Shown here one piece after another: positions 24,265-33,161 of a stretch of 64,000 bases of DNA (the first letter of the stretch is position 1; the number at the start of each line of letters is the position of its first letter). Position numbers and translations under genes: made by a program. The DNA is from JAKZRT01 sp047518005. Lineage in GTDB: Bacteria > Pseudomonadota > Alphaproteobacteria > Rhodobacterales > Rhodobacteraceae. The notes below the pieces were generated by a model that saw nothing but the letters and a program-made list of their open reading frames with translations, did no database searches and was not told the origin of the DNA. Where the stretch lies: positions 29,547-93,546 of the forward strand of contig JAKZRT010000010.1 of NCBI GenBank assembly GCA_047518005.1, in the 5' to 3' direction.

Positions 24265-26871
24265 TCAGAACTCCTCCCATGACTCGCCGTCGGGCTCGGG
24301 CTCATTCACCAGCGCCAGATTGCCGCACGCGGCATTCGTCGCTTCGGCCCTGCGGCTAGAAGCCGGCGATCGCGAACGCCCATTTGACGTCGCCGGCGTA
24401 CCCTTCGGGCCGGCCGCAGCGCTCCGCCGATTGTGGCCATTGCTCACCGGCTCTGGTTCCGGACGGACAGCGCGTGCCGGCGACGCCGGTGCGACCCCTC
24501 GGGCGGTGCCGCCGTCCAATTTGAATGTCCCGACCGCATCCATCAACACACCGAATTCGTTTTTCATCGAGGCGATGGCTGCAGTGGTTTCCTCAAACAT
24601 CGCCGCGTTTTCCTGGGTCGCCTGGTCAAGCTGATTGGTGGCCTGGGTGATCTCCTGCAAGCCTGTCACCTGTTCGCGCGACCCACTGGCCACATGCGCG
24701 ATATTGTCCGAAACCTCCGAAATGGCCGAGGCGATGGCTTTCAGCGCCGCACCGCTTTGATCGACCAGTTTAACGCCATCATCGACCTTCGCGCCGCTTT
24801 CCGAGATCAACGCGGAAATGTCTTTGGCTGCCTGCGACGACCGCGCTGCCAGATCGCGCACTTCGGTCGCCACCACCGCAAATCCACGACCGGCCTCGCC
24901 GGCACGGGCCGCTTCGACCCCGGCGTTCAGCGCCAGAAGGTTGGTCTGAAATGCGATGTTGTCGATCAGGTCGATGATCTGTGTGATCGAGCTCGAACTG
25001 TCCTTGATGCCCTGCATCGCCGCAACGGCGGTGTCGACCACCTCTATGCCGCTGCTGGCCTCTTTGACCACGCTCTCGGCGCTTGCGCGGGCCTGTTCCG
25101 CATTTTCCGACCCACTAATCACCGATTGCTCGAGTTCAGCCAGCGCCGCGCTTGTTTCTTCCAGCGTGGCTGCGTTGCGTTCGGTCCGCGACGACAGTTC
25201 GCTGGCGGCACTTGACAGCTCTTCGGTTGAATCGCCGACCACCATGCTGCTGTCGCGGATGGTGCCGACCACTTCGCCCAGGCGGGTAATCGTAGCGTTC
25301 ACCGCCTCGGAAATTTCGGCGAAAATACCTTCATAGTCGGATGTGATGCGAAACGTCAGATCGCCATCTGCCAGCGCCGCCATGGCTCTGGATATTTCGT
25401 GCAGACCACTGTCGGTCACTTCGCCGATCTGGTTGATGCCACGGCACAGTTCGGCAAAAACACCTTCCTTGCCTTCCATGTCCAGCCGCTGGCTGAAATT
25501 GCCACTGGCGCAGGCCGAAACAACTTCGGAAATTTCGGCGGCGATGACTTGCTCGCGACGCCGCTGTTCATCCAGCGTCTTGCGCTCGGATTCGGCTGTT
25601 TCTTCGGCGTCCTTCTGCGCTGTGCGTTCGGCGTCGCGCTGACGTTCCGCTTCGGCCTCTTCGTTTTCGCGCTGCTCTTTCTCGCGCGCCCGCGCGTCAA
25701 GGATCGACTGGCGAAACCCGTCCAGCGCGCTGATGATCCGGCCAACTTCGGATTTGTTCGCCTCGGGCAGATCAACTTCAAGATCGCCTTCAGCCATTTT
25801 CCTGGCCGCCTCGGACACGCTTACCAGATGGGCACGCACCGGTCTGGCAACGATGACGACAGCAATCGCGCTGATCGCCAGGACAACCACCGCCGCTGCG
25901 ATGTCGAGAATGGCCAGAAAAAACGAGGCGTCGTGACGCTCGGCTATCAGTTCGTGCAACTCGTGCTCGACGGCCTCCTCAAGCTCTTTCAAAAGGTTGA
26001 TTTTTTTCGTCTGCGCGTTGAAAAACGCCTCGCCCGAGACCGCCGAGACGTCGCCCATGACCCCGGCTTCCAACGCTACATGATGCATTTTCTCGACCTC
26101 TTCGAAGGTGCTCGAGTCTTCAATTTCCTCGAAAAGTTCGACAATGTGTTCCGACGCATCGGCCAAAAATATCGACCTATAGACCTCTTGAACCCGCACC
26201 AGCGTCGTCAATTTTGTCAGGGCTTCCGCCGAAAACCCACCAGACGCGAACGCCGCCGAGCCCACGGCCCGTTCGATCCCGGCATGTTCTTTGCTCTGCA
26301 AAAGCGCCGCGAATGAAATGATTTCCGCGGTGATGTCCGAGTCGGGACTGACCCGCGAAATTTCTTCGATTGCCATCAATATTTCAGCGTTGGTCTGCGT
26401 ATAAAACGCAGCACCCGCGCTTGCATCGATCCGCAGCCCATCGACCGCGTCGCGGTGGCTGTCGAGCTTTGCCAGATTTTCCAGTATGGTCTCGAAATCC
26501 TCGCCAAGATGTTCAGTCGCGTGATTGCTGAGAAGCCAGTCCAGGTGCTTGGGCAGGTGTTCGCTGACACTTTCGCGTGCGTGGTTGGTCGCACGCCGCT
26601 GCTCTGCCATTTCCGCGCGAAACTTCCTGCCGCCCGAGCCCAGGAAAACCGCGCTGGCGCCGCGTTCGTTCTGTTGCTCGTGCACAAATTCGCCCAACAC
26701 GACCATGGCATCGGTCATCGTCAAAAGATGGGTATATTCCCCTGTATGTTTGATCGTCGGCACCACAAGCCAGATCGACAGCGCCACGATCATGATCATC
26801 GGTACGACCACGACATAGATCATGGATTTCATGATCGAGTTTCTTTGAATGCGTTTTGAAAGTATGGCCAT
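24265..26871 (-). CDS. Methyl-accepting chemotaxis protein with NIT sensor domain
   Basis: Transmembrane chemoreceptor of 868 residues. TM1 is at about residues 15-37 (SMIYVVVVPMIMIVALSIWL). The periplasmic part, to about residue 320, is a helical NIT (nitrate/nitrite-sensing type) domain with the EQQNERGASAVFL motif. TM2 (DIAAAVVVLAISAIAVVIV) leads to HAMP, a charged coiled coil, a second HAMP-like segment, and an MCP signalling domain with the hairpin tip DLIDNIAFQTNLLALNAGVEAARAGE, key motif FQTNLLALNA. The C terminus ends SWEEF, a CheR/CheB-tether-like pentapeptide. The ATG at 26871 is preferred; one at 26913 adds 14 residues. No che genes adjoin it. Confidence 0.93.
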   Translation of the reverse strand: MAILSKRIQRNSIMKSMIYVVVVPMIMIVALSIWLVVPTIKHTGEYTHLLTMTDAMVVLGEFVHEQQNERGASAVFLGSGGRKFRAEMAEQRRATNHARESVSEHLPKHLDWLLSNHATEHLGEDFETILENLAKLDSHRDAVDGLRIDASAGAAFYTQTNAEILMAIEEISRVSPDSDITAEIISFAALLQSKEHAGIERAVGSAAFASGGFSAEALTKLTTLVRVQEVYRSIFLADASEHIVELFEEIEDSSTFEEVEKMHHVALEAGVMGDVSAVSGEAFFNAQTKKINLLKELEEAVEHELHELIAERHDASFFLAILDIAAAVVVLAISAIAVVIVARPVRAHLVSVSEAARKMAEGDLEVDLPEANKSEVGRIISALDGFRQSILDARAREKEQRENEEAEAERQRDAERTAQKDAEETAESERKTLDEQRRREQVIAAEISEVVSACASGNFSQRLDMEGKEGVFAELCRGINQIGEVTDSGLHEISRAMAALADGDLTFRITSDYEGIFAEISEAVNATITRLGEVVGTIRDSSMVVGDSTEELSSAASELSSRTERNAATLEETSAALAELEQSVISGSENAEQARASAESVVKEASSGIEVVDTAVAAMQGIKDSSSSITQIIDLIDNIAFQTNLLALNAGVEAARAGEAGRGFAVVATEVRDLAARSSQAAKDISALISESGAKVDDGVKLVDQSGAALKAIASAISEVSDNIAHVASGSREQVTGLQEITQATNQLDQATQENAAMFEETTAAIASMKNEFGVLMDAVGTFKLDGGTARGVAPASPARAVRPEPEPVSNGHNRRSAAAGPKGTPATSNGRSRSPASSRRAEATNAACGNLALVNEPEPDGESWEEF

Positions 26872-27036
26872 GGTGCGTTCCGGTCCCGGTTTTGAAAGTC
26901 CTTCCAGCCCCATAAAGTAGATTGCGTAAGAAAATGTTTAATCCAGGCCCGGAAAATAGACGCAAAAGTCGGGTTAACAACGCGAAACTAGGAGCACCGT
27001 GTCGCTCTGAGATTGTTGGATCGATATTGGCTCGGG

Positions 27037-28410
27037 TCAGCCCGCGATCCGGTCCAGCACGCGGGCCCAGCTTCGGATGCCTTTGTGAAAGCAATCAACG
27101 TTGTATTTTTCGTTCGGCGAATGGATCTGGTCGTCCTCAAGGCTGAACCCGATCAGCATCGAGTCCATGCCGAGAATATCTTTGAAATAGCCAGCGATAG
27201 GGATCGAGCCACCGCAGCCGATATAGGCTGCGGGGTTGGGCCATTCGTCACCGAGCGCCAGACGGGCCGCCTCGAATGCCGGGTTTGAGGTCTCCATGAC
27301 ACTGGCCGGGCTGGTGCCGTACTCAAGAAACTCGACCGAACAATCCGCGGGCAGGGCGGCCCGGACCAATGCCCGCAAATTCTCCCGGATCGCTTCGGGG
27401 TCCTGCGTCCCGACCAGACGAAAACTGACCTTGGCCGAGGCTTTCGACGGCAACACGGTCTTAAACCCTTCGCCCGAATAACCGCCGCTGATCCCGTTGA
27501 TCTCGCAGGTCGGCCGCGACCAGATCATCTCAAGCGCCGTTCGGTCGGCCTCGCCCGCTGGTGTGCTGAGGTCGACGTCGCCCAGAAATGTGCCTGGGTC
27601 AAACCCCAAACCATCCCACTGCGCGCGCACATCGTCGGTCAGTTCTGGCACGCCGTCGTAAAATCCCGGGACCGTGATACGCCCCTGTTCGTCGTGCAAA
27701 CCGGCCAGAATGCGCGCCAGTACCCGGATCGGGTTGATCGCAGCGCCCCCGTACATGCCCGAATGCAGATCGCGCGACGGCCCGGTTATAACGATCTCTT
27801 CGCCCAAAAGCCCGCGCAGCATAGTGGTGATGGCTGGCGTTTTGGGGTCGAACAGGCCGGTGTCGCAGATCAGGGCAATCTCGGCCCGCAATTCGTCAGC
27901 ATTGTCGCGCAGGAACGGCACCAGCGACGGCGACCCCGATTCCTCTTCACCCTCGAACAGGAAGGTAAGATTGCCGGGCAGCGACCCGTGAACCGCTTTC
28001 CAGGCGCGGCAGGCCTCAATGAATGTCATCAGCTGTCCCTTGTCGTCGCTTGATCCGCGCGCGCGGATGACCTTGCCGCCAGGTGTATCTTCGATCCTCG
28101 GTTCAAACGGCGGGCTGTCCCATAAGTCCAGCGGATCAACCGGTTGCACGTCATAATGGCCATAAAACAGCAGATGCCGCCCGAGACCCTCGGCCCGGCC
28201 TACGACCATGGGATGTCCCGCTGTGGGCCGTGCATCCGCCTGAACCCCAAGCGATCTGAGGTCCTCAACCAGCCAGTCCGCGGCGCTTTGACAATCGCGC
28301 GCAAAAGCCGGGTCGGTGGAAATCGACGGGATGCGCAATAACGCCGAGAGCCGGTCAAGCGCCCGAGGCAAGTCGGTGTCAATCTGGGTCAGCACAGCGT
28401 CAAGGGTCAT
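27037..28410 (-). CDS. M20-family dipeptidase
   Basis: Zinc-dependent M20 peptidase of the dipeptidase type; removes residues from small peptides in the cytoplasm. The 457-residue product has LLFYGHYDVQPVDPLD (metal His and catalytic Asp), RGSSDDKGQLMTF, FLFEGEEESGSPS with the catalytic Glu pair, and SGMYGGAAINPI in the dimerisation or lid region. The ATG at 28410 (MTLDAVLTQID) is chosen; the upstream extension would reach into the hemA regulatory region. Divergent from hemA across 136 bp. Confidence 0.93.
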   Translation of the reverse strand: MTLDAVLTQIDTDLPRALDRLSALLRIPSISTDPAFARDCQSAADWLVEDLRSLGVQADARPTAGHPMVVGRAEGLGRHLLFYGHYDVQPVDPLDLWDSPPFEPRIEDTPGGKVIRARGSSDDKGQLMTFIEACRAWKAVHGSLPGNLTFLFEGEEESGSPSLVPFLRDNADELRAEIALICDTGLFDPKTPAITTMLRGLLGEEIVITGPSRDLHSGMYGGAAINPIRVLARILAGLHDEQGRITVPGFYDGVPELTDDVRAQWDGLGFDPGTFLGDVDLSTPAGEADRTALEMIWSRPTCEINGISGGYSGEGFKTVLPSKASAKVSFRLVGTQDPEAIRENLRALVRAALPADCSVEFLEYGTSPASVMETSNPAFEAARLALGDEWPNPAAYIGCGGSIPIAGYFKDILGMDSMLIGFSLEDDQIHSPNEKYNVDCFHKGIRSWARVLDRIAG

Positions 28411-28513
28411 TGTCGGCCTCCAATTCGGGTGCCACGGTACCACCGCCCATGCCACTGTCGAGCGTCAAATTGCCGGCCCCGGGCGCATTCCTGCACCTCA
28501 CAATCGCGTCAAT

Positions 28514-28527
28514 TTGAACAGTGCCAA
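28514..28527 (+). promoter_or_regulatory. FNR/FnrL-type box upstream of hemA
   Basis: TTG-AACAGTGC-CAA matches the FNR outer consensus TTG-N8-CAA; the inner bases (TTGAA, GCCAA) deviate from TTGAT/ATCAA. In Rhodobacter sphaeroides hemA is known to be under FnrL control, so position and gene agree. Centred at 28520.5; a site at -41.5 would place the transcript start near 28562. Confidence 0.55.
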
Positions 28528-28546
28528 TTGCCCAAATTGGTGTTAC

Positions 28547-29806
28547 ATGGCAATCCAGACTTATGGAAACCGGACCTTAACCTTGACCCATTCCGACGCG
28601 TTTGACCGTGCCCTTGCGCGCCTGCACGACGAAGGCCGTTATCGGACCTTTGTCGATATCGAGCGTCGGCAGGGTCAATTCCCCAATGCGACATGGCAAA
28701 ACCCCGACGGTGCTGAGGCTCCGATCACGGTCTGGTGCAGCAACGATTATCTTGGCATGGGCCAGCATCCGGTTGTTCTGGCTGCCATGCACGCAGCGCT
28801 CGATGCGGCGGGTGCCGGGTCAGGCGGGACCCGAAATATCAGCGGCACAACGGTCTATCACAAACGGCTCGAGGCCGAATTGGCCGACCTGCACGGCAAG
28901 GATGCTGCGCTTTTGTTCACCTCGGCCTATATCGCCAATGACGCGACGCTCTCTACGCTGCCGCGCATTCTGCCGGGGTTGATCATCTATTCGGACGAGA
29001 TGAATCATGCCTCGATGATCGAAGGCATCCGCCGCAATGGCGGTGCCAAGCGAATATTCCGGCACAACGACCTGGATCACCTGCGCGCGCTTCTGGCCGC
29101 CGACGACCCGGACGCGCCCAAACTTATCGCCTTCGAATCCCTCTATTCGATGGATGGCGACTTTGCGCCGGTTGGCGCGGTCTGCGATCTGGCCGACGAA
29201 TTCGGCGCGCTGACCTATCTCGATGAAGTTCACGCGGTCGGCATGTACGGGCCGCGCGGTGGCGGGATTGCCGCGCGCGACGGCCAAAGCGACCGCATCG
29301 ACATCATCAACGGCACGCTGGCCAAAGCCTTCGGGGTGATGGGCGGTTATATCTCGGCCAGGGAAAATATCTGTGACGCGATAAGGTCTTACGCGCCGGG
29401 GTTCATCTTTACGACTTCGCTGCCGCCTGCCGTCGCTGCCGGTGCGGCGGCCTCGGTCGCGCATCTGAAAACCGACGACGGCTTGCGCGAAACCCATCAG
29501 TCCCGCGCCGCGATCCTGAAAGCACGGTTCAAGGCGCTGGGCCTGCCCCTGATCGACCACGGGTCGCATATCGTGCCGGTCCATGTGGGCGATCCGGTAA
29601 AATGCAAGATGCTGTCCGACAACCTGCTGAACGAGCACGGTATCTATGTGCAGCCGATCAATTTTCCGACTGTGCCGCGTGGCACCGAGCGCCTGCGGTT
29701 CACGCCGTCGCCGGTTCACAGTCTGGGCGAGATCGACGCGCTGGTCCGCGCGATGGACGATCTCTGGTTGCAATGTGCGCTCAGCCGAATGGACATCTCG
29801 GCCTGA
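28547..29806 (+). CDS. hemA: 5-aminolevulinate synthase
   Basis: PLP enzyme condensing glycine and succinyl-CoA to 5-aminolevulinate, the C4 entry to heme and bacteriochlorophyll. The 419-residue frame has GRYRTFVDIERRQGQFP, VWCSNDYLGMGQHPVVL, AGSGGTRNISGT, YLDEVHAVGMYGPRGGG and the PLP Lys in INGTLAKAFGVMGGY (residue 260 from this ATG), and PINFPTVPRGTERLRFTPSP. Rhodobacter ALAS begins 12 residues later; counting from the TTG at 28583 puts the Lys at position 248, as in Rhodobacter capsulatus. The true start may therefore be that TTG, with a GGA at 28572-28574 as ribosome site. I keep the ATG as the formal start. Confidence 0.95.
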   Translation: MAIQTYGNRTLTLTHSDAFDRALARLHDEGRYRTFVDIERRQGQFPNATWQNPDGAEAPITVWCSNDYLGMGQHPVVLAAMHAALDAAGAGSGGTRNISGTTVYHKRLEAELADLHGKDAALLFTSAYIANDATLSTLPRILPGLIIYSDEMNHASMIEGIRRNGGAKRIFRHNDLDHLRALLAADDPDAPKLIAFESLYSMDGDFAPVGAVCDLADEFGALTYLDEVHAVGMYGPRGGGIAARDGQSDRIDIINGTLAKAFGVMGGYISARENICDAIRSYAPGFIFTTSLPPAVAAGAAASVAHLKTDDGLRETHQSRAAILKARFKALGLPLIDHGSHIVPVHVGDPVKCKMLSDNLLNEHGIYVQPINFPTVPRGTERLRFTPSPVHSLGEIDALVRAMDDLWLQCALSRMDISA

Positions 29807-29952
29807 ACCACTCCGCAGATTTCCGCGTATTTGACATGGAAATTCCGCCTTTGAGTGCAAAGGTTAAGCCGATGTGCTAGGTTGCCCACCAAGGTGGGTT
29901 GGAATCGAATCGGTTACCACTGGGGACAAGAATTGACGACGAGGACGGGCAG

Positions 29953-31128
29953 ATGACGGACCGGCGCGATAAGCCGGTCGTTGATAGACCGGCAAAGCTG
30001 AAGGGCTTTGACGACTATCAGACGTTTCTGGGCGACATCATGCGCGGCGAACGGGCGACATTGGGCAAGTCGCTTCTGGATGTTCAGCGCGAACTCAAGA
30101 TCAAAGCCGCCTATATCGCCGCTATCGAAAACTCTGATCCGACAGCATTTGAAACGCAGGGGTTTGTGGCCGGATACGTCCGCTCGTATGCGCGCTATCT
30201 GGGAATGGACCCGGAAAAGGCGTTTCAGAAATTCTGTGGCGAAAGTAGTTTTGCCACTACCCACGGTCTGGCCGCCGGAAACGCAAAGTCGAGCACCCGG
30301 CGTGCACGGGTGCGCGGCAACGGCGACCCGCTGGTCAATCCGGCCGCCCCCTATCTGCCCGAAACAGCCAGCCGGCTGTCCGAGATCGAACCGCGCGCAG
30401 TGGCCTCGGTCGCGGTGCTGGCCGCGCTGGTGGTCGGGCTGGGTTACGGCGGCTGGTCGGTGCTGCAGGAAATTCAGCGGGTGCGTGTGGCACCCGTAGC
30501 CCAGGCCCCTGGCGTGATCAGCACCGTCGATCCGCTGGCCGAGCTCGCCGCGGGCCCCGAGGCGGTCGGGGTCGCCTTGTCAGATACCGCCGAGGCGCTT
30601 GACCGCCTCTATCGGCCTCAGGCGCTTGACCTTCCGGTGCTCGTGGCCCGCGACGGTCCGATCTCTGCGGTTGATCCCAACGCGGTTGGCGCGCTGGCGT
30701 CGCTGGTGCTCGCCGCGCCCGAGATTGACGCATCGCCGTCGATCCCCCCGATCACCGAGGCCACGTTGGCCGAAGATACCGTTCAGGTGGTGGCCGACGC
30801 CCCGCCCGAAGTGGTGCTTTTCGCGGTTCGCCCGGCATGGGTGCGGGTTCAGGCCGCCGACGGCACGGTTCTGTTTGAAAAAATTCTGGATGCGGGCGAG
30901 CGGTACGTTATTCCCCACTCCGACAACGTCGCGCGTCTCAGGGCCGGCAATTCGGGCTCGGTCTATTTCGAGATCGACGGCCAGACATACGGGCCCGCGG
31001 GCGACGGTGCGCGGGTCGCCAAAAACATAGCCCTGGGGGCCGACGACCTGACCGCCGTCTACGCCGTGGCCGATATCGACGCCGATCCGGCGCTCAAACG
31101 CATCATCGCGCTTGCCCAGGGCGAATAA
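29953..31128 (+). CDS. RodZ-like HTH and DUF4115 membrane protein
   Basis: 391-residue protein with an N-terminal helix-turn-helix_25 domain (GKSLLDVQRELKIKAAYIAAIE, and YVRSYARYLGMDPEKAFQ), one transmembrane segment (VASVAVLAALVVGLGYGGW at about residue 160), a Pro/Ala-rich linker, and a C-terminal DUF4115 beta domain (PAWVRVQAADGTVLFEKILDAGERY). This is the RodZ plan, so a role in rod-shape or divisome scaffolding is plausible but not proved. The ATG at 29953 follows GAGG at 29941-29944. ispG follows 69 nt downstream, a common alphaproteobacterial order. Confidence 0.85.
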   Translation: MTDRRDKPVVDRPAKLKGFDDYQTFLGDIMRGERATLGKSLLDVQRELKIKAAYIAAIENSDPTAFETQGFVAGYVRSYARYLGMDPEKAFQKFCGESSFATTHGLAAGNAKSSTRRARVRGNGDPLVNPAAPYLPETASRLSEIEPRAVASVAVLAALVVGLGYGGWSVLQEIQRVRVAPVAQAPGVISTVDPLAELAAGPEAVGVALSDTAEALDRLYRPQALDLPVLVARDGPISAVDPNAVGALASLVLAAPEIDASPSIPPITEATLAEDTVQVVADAPPEVVLFAVRPAWVRVQAADGTVLFEKILDAGERYVIPHSDNVARLRAGNSGSVYFEIDGQTYGPAGDGARVAKNIALGADDLTAVYAVADIDADPALKRIIALAQGE

Positions 31129-31197
31129 CCGCATCCCGGTTGAACCAACCCCGGCGCGGCGTTATCTAGGCCCCGTCGCACTGACCCCCGGACTGAC

Positions 31198-32325
31198 ATG
31201 TCGCTGAACCCGATCCGCCCCTGGCGCAACATCTATCGCCGCAGCTCGCGCCAGATATTCGTGGGGCCGGTTCCCATTGGCGGCGACGCACCGATCTCGG
31301 TGCAGACCATGACCAACACCGACACCACCGACGTTGCCGCGACCCTTGCCCAGATCACCGCCTGCGCCGAGGCCGGGGCCGATATCGTTCGGGTCTCGAC
31401 GCCTGATGCCGCCTCGACCGCCGCGCTCAAAGAGATCGTCGCCGAAAGCCCGGTGCCGATTGTCGCCGACATCCACTTTCACTACCGCCGTGCCATCGAG
31501 GCGGCCCAAGCCGGTGCCGCCTGCCTGCGCATCAACCCGGGCAACATCGGGTCCGAGACCCGCGTGCGCGAGGTCATCGCGGCGGCGCGCGACCACGGGT
31601 GTTCGATGCGGATCGGCGTGAATGCCGGGTCGCTCGAGAAACATCTGCTGGAAAAGTATCGCGAACCTTGCCCCGAGGCGATGGTCGAAAGCGGGCTGGG
31701 GCATATCCGTATTCTTGAAGACAACGACTTTCACGACTTCAAGATCAGCGTAAAGGCGTCCGACGTGTTCCTGGCCGCTGCCGCCTACCAGTCGCTGGCC
31801 GAAGCCACCGACGCCCCCATTCATCTGGGCATTACCGAGGCTGGCGGCCTGACCACGGGCACCGTCAAATCGGCCATCGGGCTGGGCAATCTTTTGTGGA
31901 TGGGCATCGGCGACACCATTCGCGTCAGCCTGTCAGCCGATCCGGTCGAGGAAGTGAAAGTCGGCTACGAGATCCTGAAGTCTCTGGGCCTCAGGCATCG
32001 CGGCGTCAGCATCATCTCGTGCCCGTCCTGCGCGCGACAGGGGTTCGATGTGATCGCGACGGTCGCCGAACTGGAAAAGCGCCTGGAACACATTAAGACG
32101 CCGATGAGCCTGTCGATCATCGGCTGCGTGGTCAACGGTCCCGGCGAGGCGTCGATGACCGACATCGGCTTCACCGGCGGCGGCGCCGGGTCGGGCATGG
32201 TCTATCTGGCAGGCAAGCAAAGCCACAAGCTGTCGAATGATGCGATGATCGAGCATATCGTCGAAGCGGTCGAGACACGCGCCGCAGTGATTGAGGCCGA
32301 AGCTCAGTCAGAGGCGGCAGAGTAA
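31198..32325 (+). CDS. ispG: 4-hydroxy-3-methylbut-2-enyl diphosphate synthase
   Basis: Fe-S enzyme of the MEP isoprenoid pathway, converting MEcPP to HMBPP. The 375-residue protein has VQTMTNTDTTDVAATLAQI, IVADIHFHYRRAIEA, RINPGNIGS, the Cys cluster ligands in ISCPSCARQGF and GCVVNGPGEA, and the shorter architecture without the plant insertion. It depends on a [4Fe-4S] cluster; Fe-S maturation genes are elsewhere in this window. Start at the ATG at 31198. Probably co-transcribed with the RodZ-like gene. Confidence 0.97.
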   Translation: MSLNPIRPWRNIYRRSSRQIFVGPVPIGGDAPISVQTMTNTDTTDVAATLAQITACAEAGADIVRVSTPDAASTAALKEIVAESPVPIVADIHFHYRRAIEAAQAGAACLRINPGNIGSETRVREVIAAARDHGCSMRIGVNAGSLEKHLLEKYREPCPEAMVESGLGHIRILEDNDFHDFKISVKASDVFLAAAAYQSLAEATDAPIHLGITEAGGLTTGTVKSAIGLGNLLWMGIGDTIRVSLSADPVEEVKVGYEILKSLGLRHRGVSIISCPSCARQGFDVIATVAELEKRLEHIKTPMSLSIIGCVVNGPGEASMTDIGFTGGGAGSGMVYLAGKQSHKLSNDAMIEHIVEAVETRAAVIEAEAQSEAAE

Positions 32326-32485
32326 TCCCTGTCCGGCCCGCATGGGGGCGTCGCGTTGCTTAGCGGTCTATCCCGCAGTAGGTCGAACAATGGCACTGTT
32401 GGGCAAACCTTTCTGCTCTGGTCAGCGCCGACGCTTGTTGCGTATTCGTCGCACTGCGGCCTGCCAATACGCGCCCGAATTTTCA

Positions 32486-32501
32486 TTGACCGATCAGTCT
32501 A
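32486..32501 (+). promoter_or_regulatory. Candidate TetR operator before tetR gene
   Basis: TTGACCGATCAGTCTA, imperfect palindrome, matching the operator at 33129-33144 in 13 of 16 positions and ending 19 nt before the TetR ATG. TTGACC also reads as a -35 element, so binding would block transcription. No ribosome site precedes the ATG at 32521, so the transcript may be leaderless. Confidence 0.6.
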
Positions 32502-32520
32502 AGTATTCTAACCATACCTC

Positions 32521-33111
32521 ATGACCCGCGGACCCGACAAGCAATTTGACCCCGACACAGCGCTGGAAAAGGCGATGCACCTGTTTTGGGCCAATGGCTA
32601 CGCTAATACCGGAATCAGCGAAATTCAGGCCGCTTTGGGGCTTGGCCGCAAAAGCCTGTACGATACGTTCGGGTGCAAGCGCGACCTCTATGTCAAGGCG
32701 CTTGAGAAATACGCGCGGTCGGGATCGGCCATGCACCTGGAAGCGTTAGGCGGCGCGGGCCCGGCGCTGGATCAGATACGCGCGCTGATGCGTGATTGTG
32801 CTGAAATGCACGCCAGTCCCGACAGCATTGGATGCATGATGGGGGTCAGTATCGCCGAGTTTGGCAATGATGACCCCGAGATCGCCGGTGTCGTGCGGAC
32901 CAATTTGAAGATCATCGAAAACGCGCTTTTTGCGGCCTTCGAGCGGGCGAAACACAGCCGCGAGATCAGCGAAAAATCCGACAGCCGCGACCTGGCCCGC
33001 ATGTTTGTGGCCCTGATTCAGGGCGTGGCACTGGTCGGGCGTTCCCGAAGCGACCCCGAACTTCCCCACAGTATTGTTAACGCAGCGATGGGTCTGCTCG
33101 AGCGCGGCTGA
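32521..33111 (+). CDS. TetR/AcrR-family transcriptional regulator
   Basis: 196-residue DNA-binding repressor. The N-terminal domain is a TetR HTH: DTALEKAMHLFWANGYANTG, then ISEIQAALGLGRKSLYDTFG. The C-terminal domain has SIGCMMGVSIAEFGNDDPE, whose Gly-Cys recalls the redox- or electrophile-sensing Cys of some family members such as NemR; that is only a hint. The two palindromes 20 nt before this gene and 18 nt before the next suggest autoregulation plus control of the MBL-fold gene. Located 50 nt upstream of that gene, same strand. Confidence 0.88.
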   Translation: MTRGPDKQFDPDTALEKAMHLFWANGYANTGISEIQAALGLGRKSLYDTFGCKRDLYVKALEKYARSGSAMHLEALGGAGPALDQIRALMRDCAEMHASPDSIGCMMGVSIAEFGNDDPEIAGVVRTNLKIIENALFAAFERAKHSREISEKSDSRDLARMFVALIQGVALVGRSRSDPELPHSIVNAAMGLLERG

Positions 33112-33117
33112 CTTTTT

Positions 33118-33146
33118 TTGACTAAACCTAGACCGATCGATCTAAA
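33118..33146 (+). promoter_or_regulatory. Promoter with embedded TetR operator before MBL gene
   Basis: TTGACT (33118-33123), 17-nt spacer, TCTAAA (33141-33146) form a plausible sigma-70 promoter. The palindrome TAGACCGATCGATCTA (33129-33144) fills the spacer and overlaps the -10, and matches the site upstream of tetR. GGAGAG follows at 33151-33156, ATG at 33162. Confidence 0.65.
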
Positions 33147-33161
33147 TAAAGGAGAGAAACG

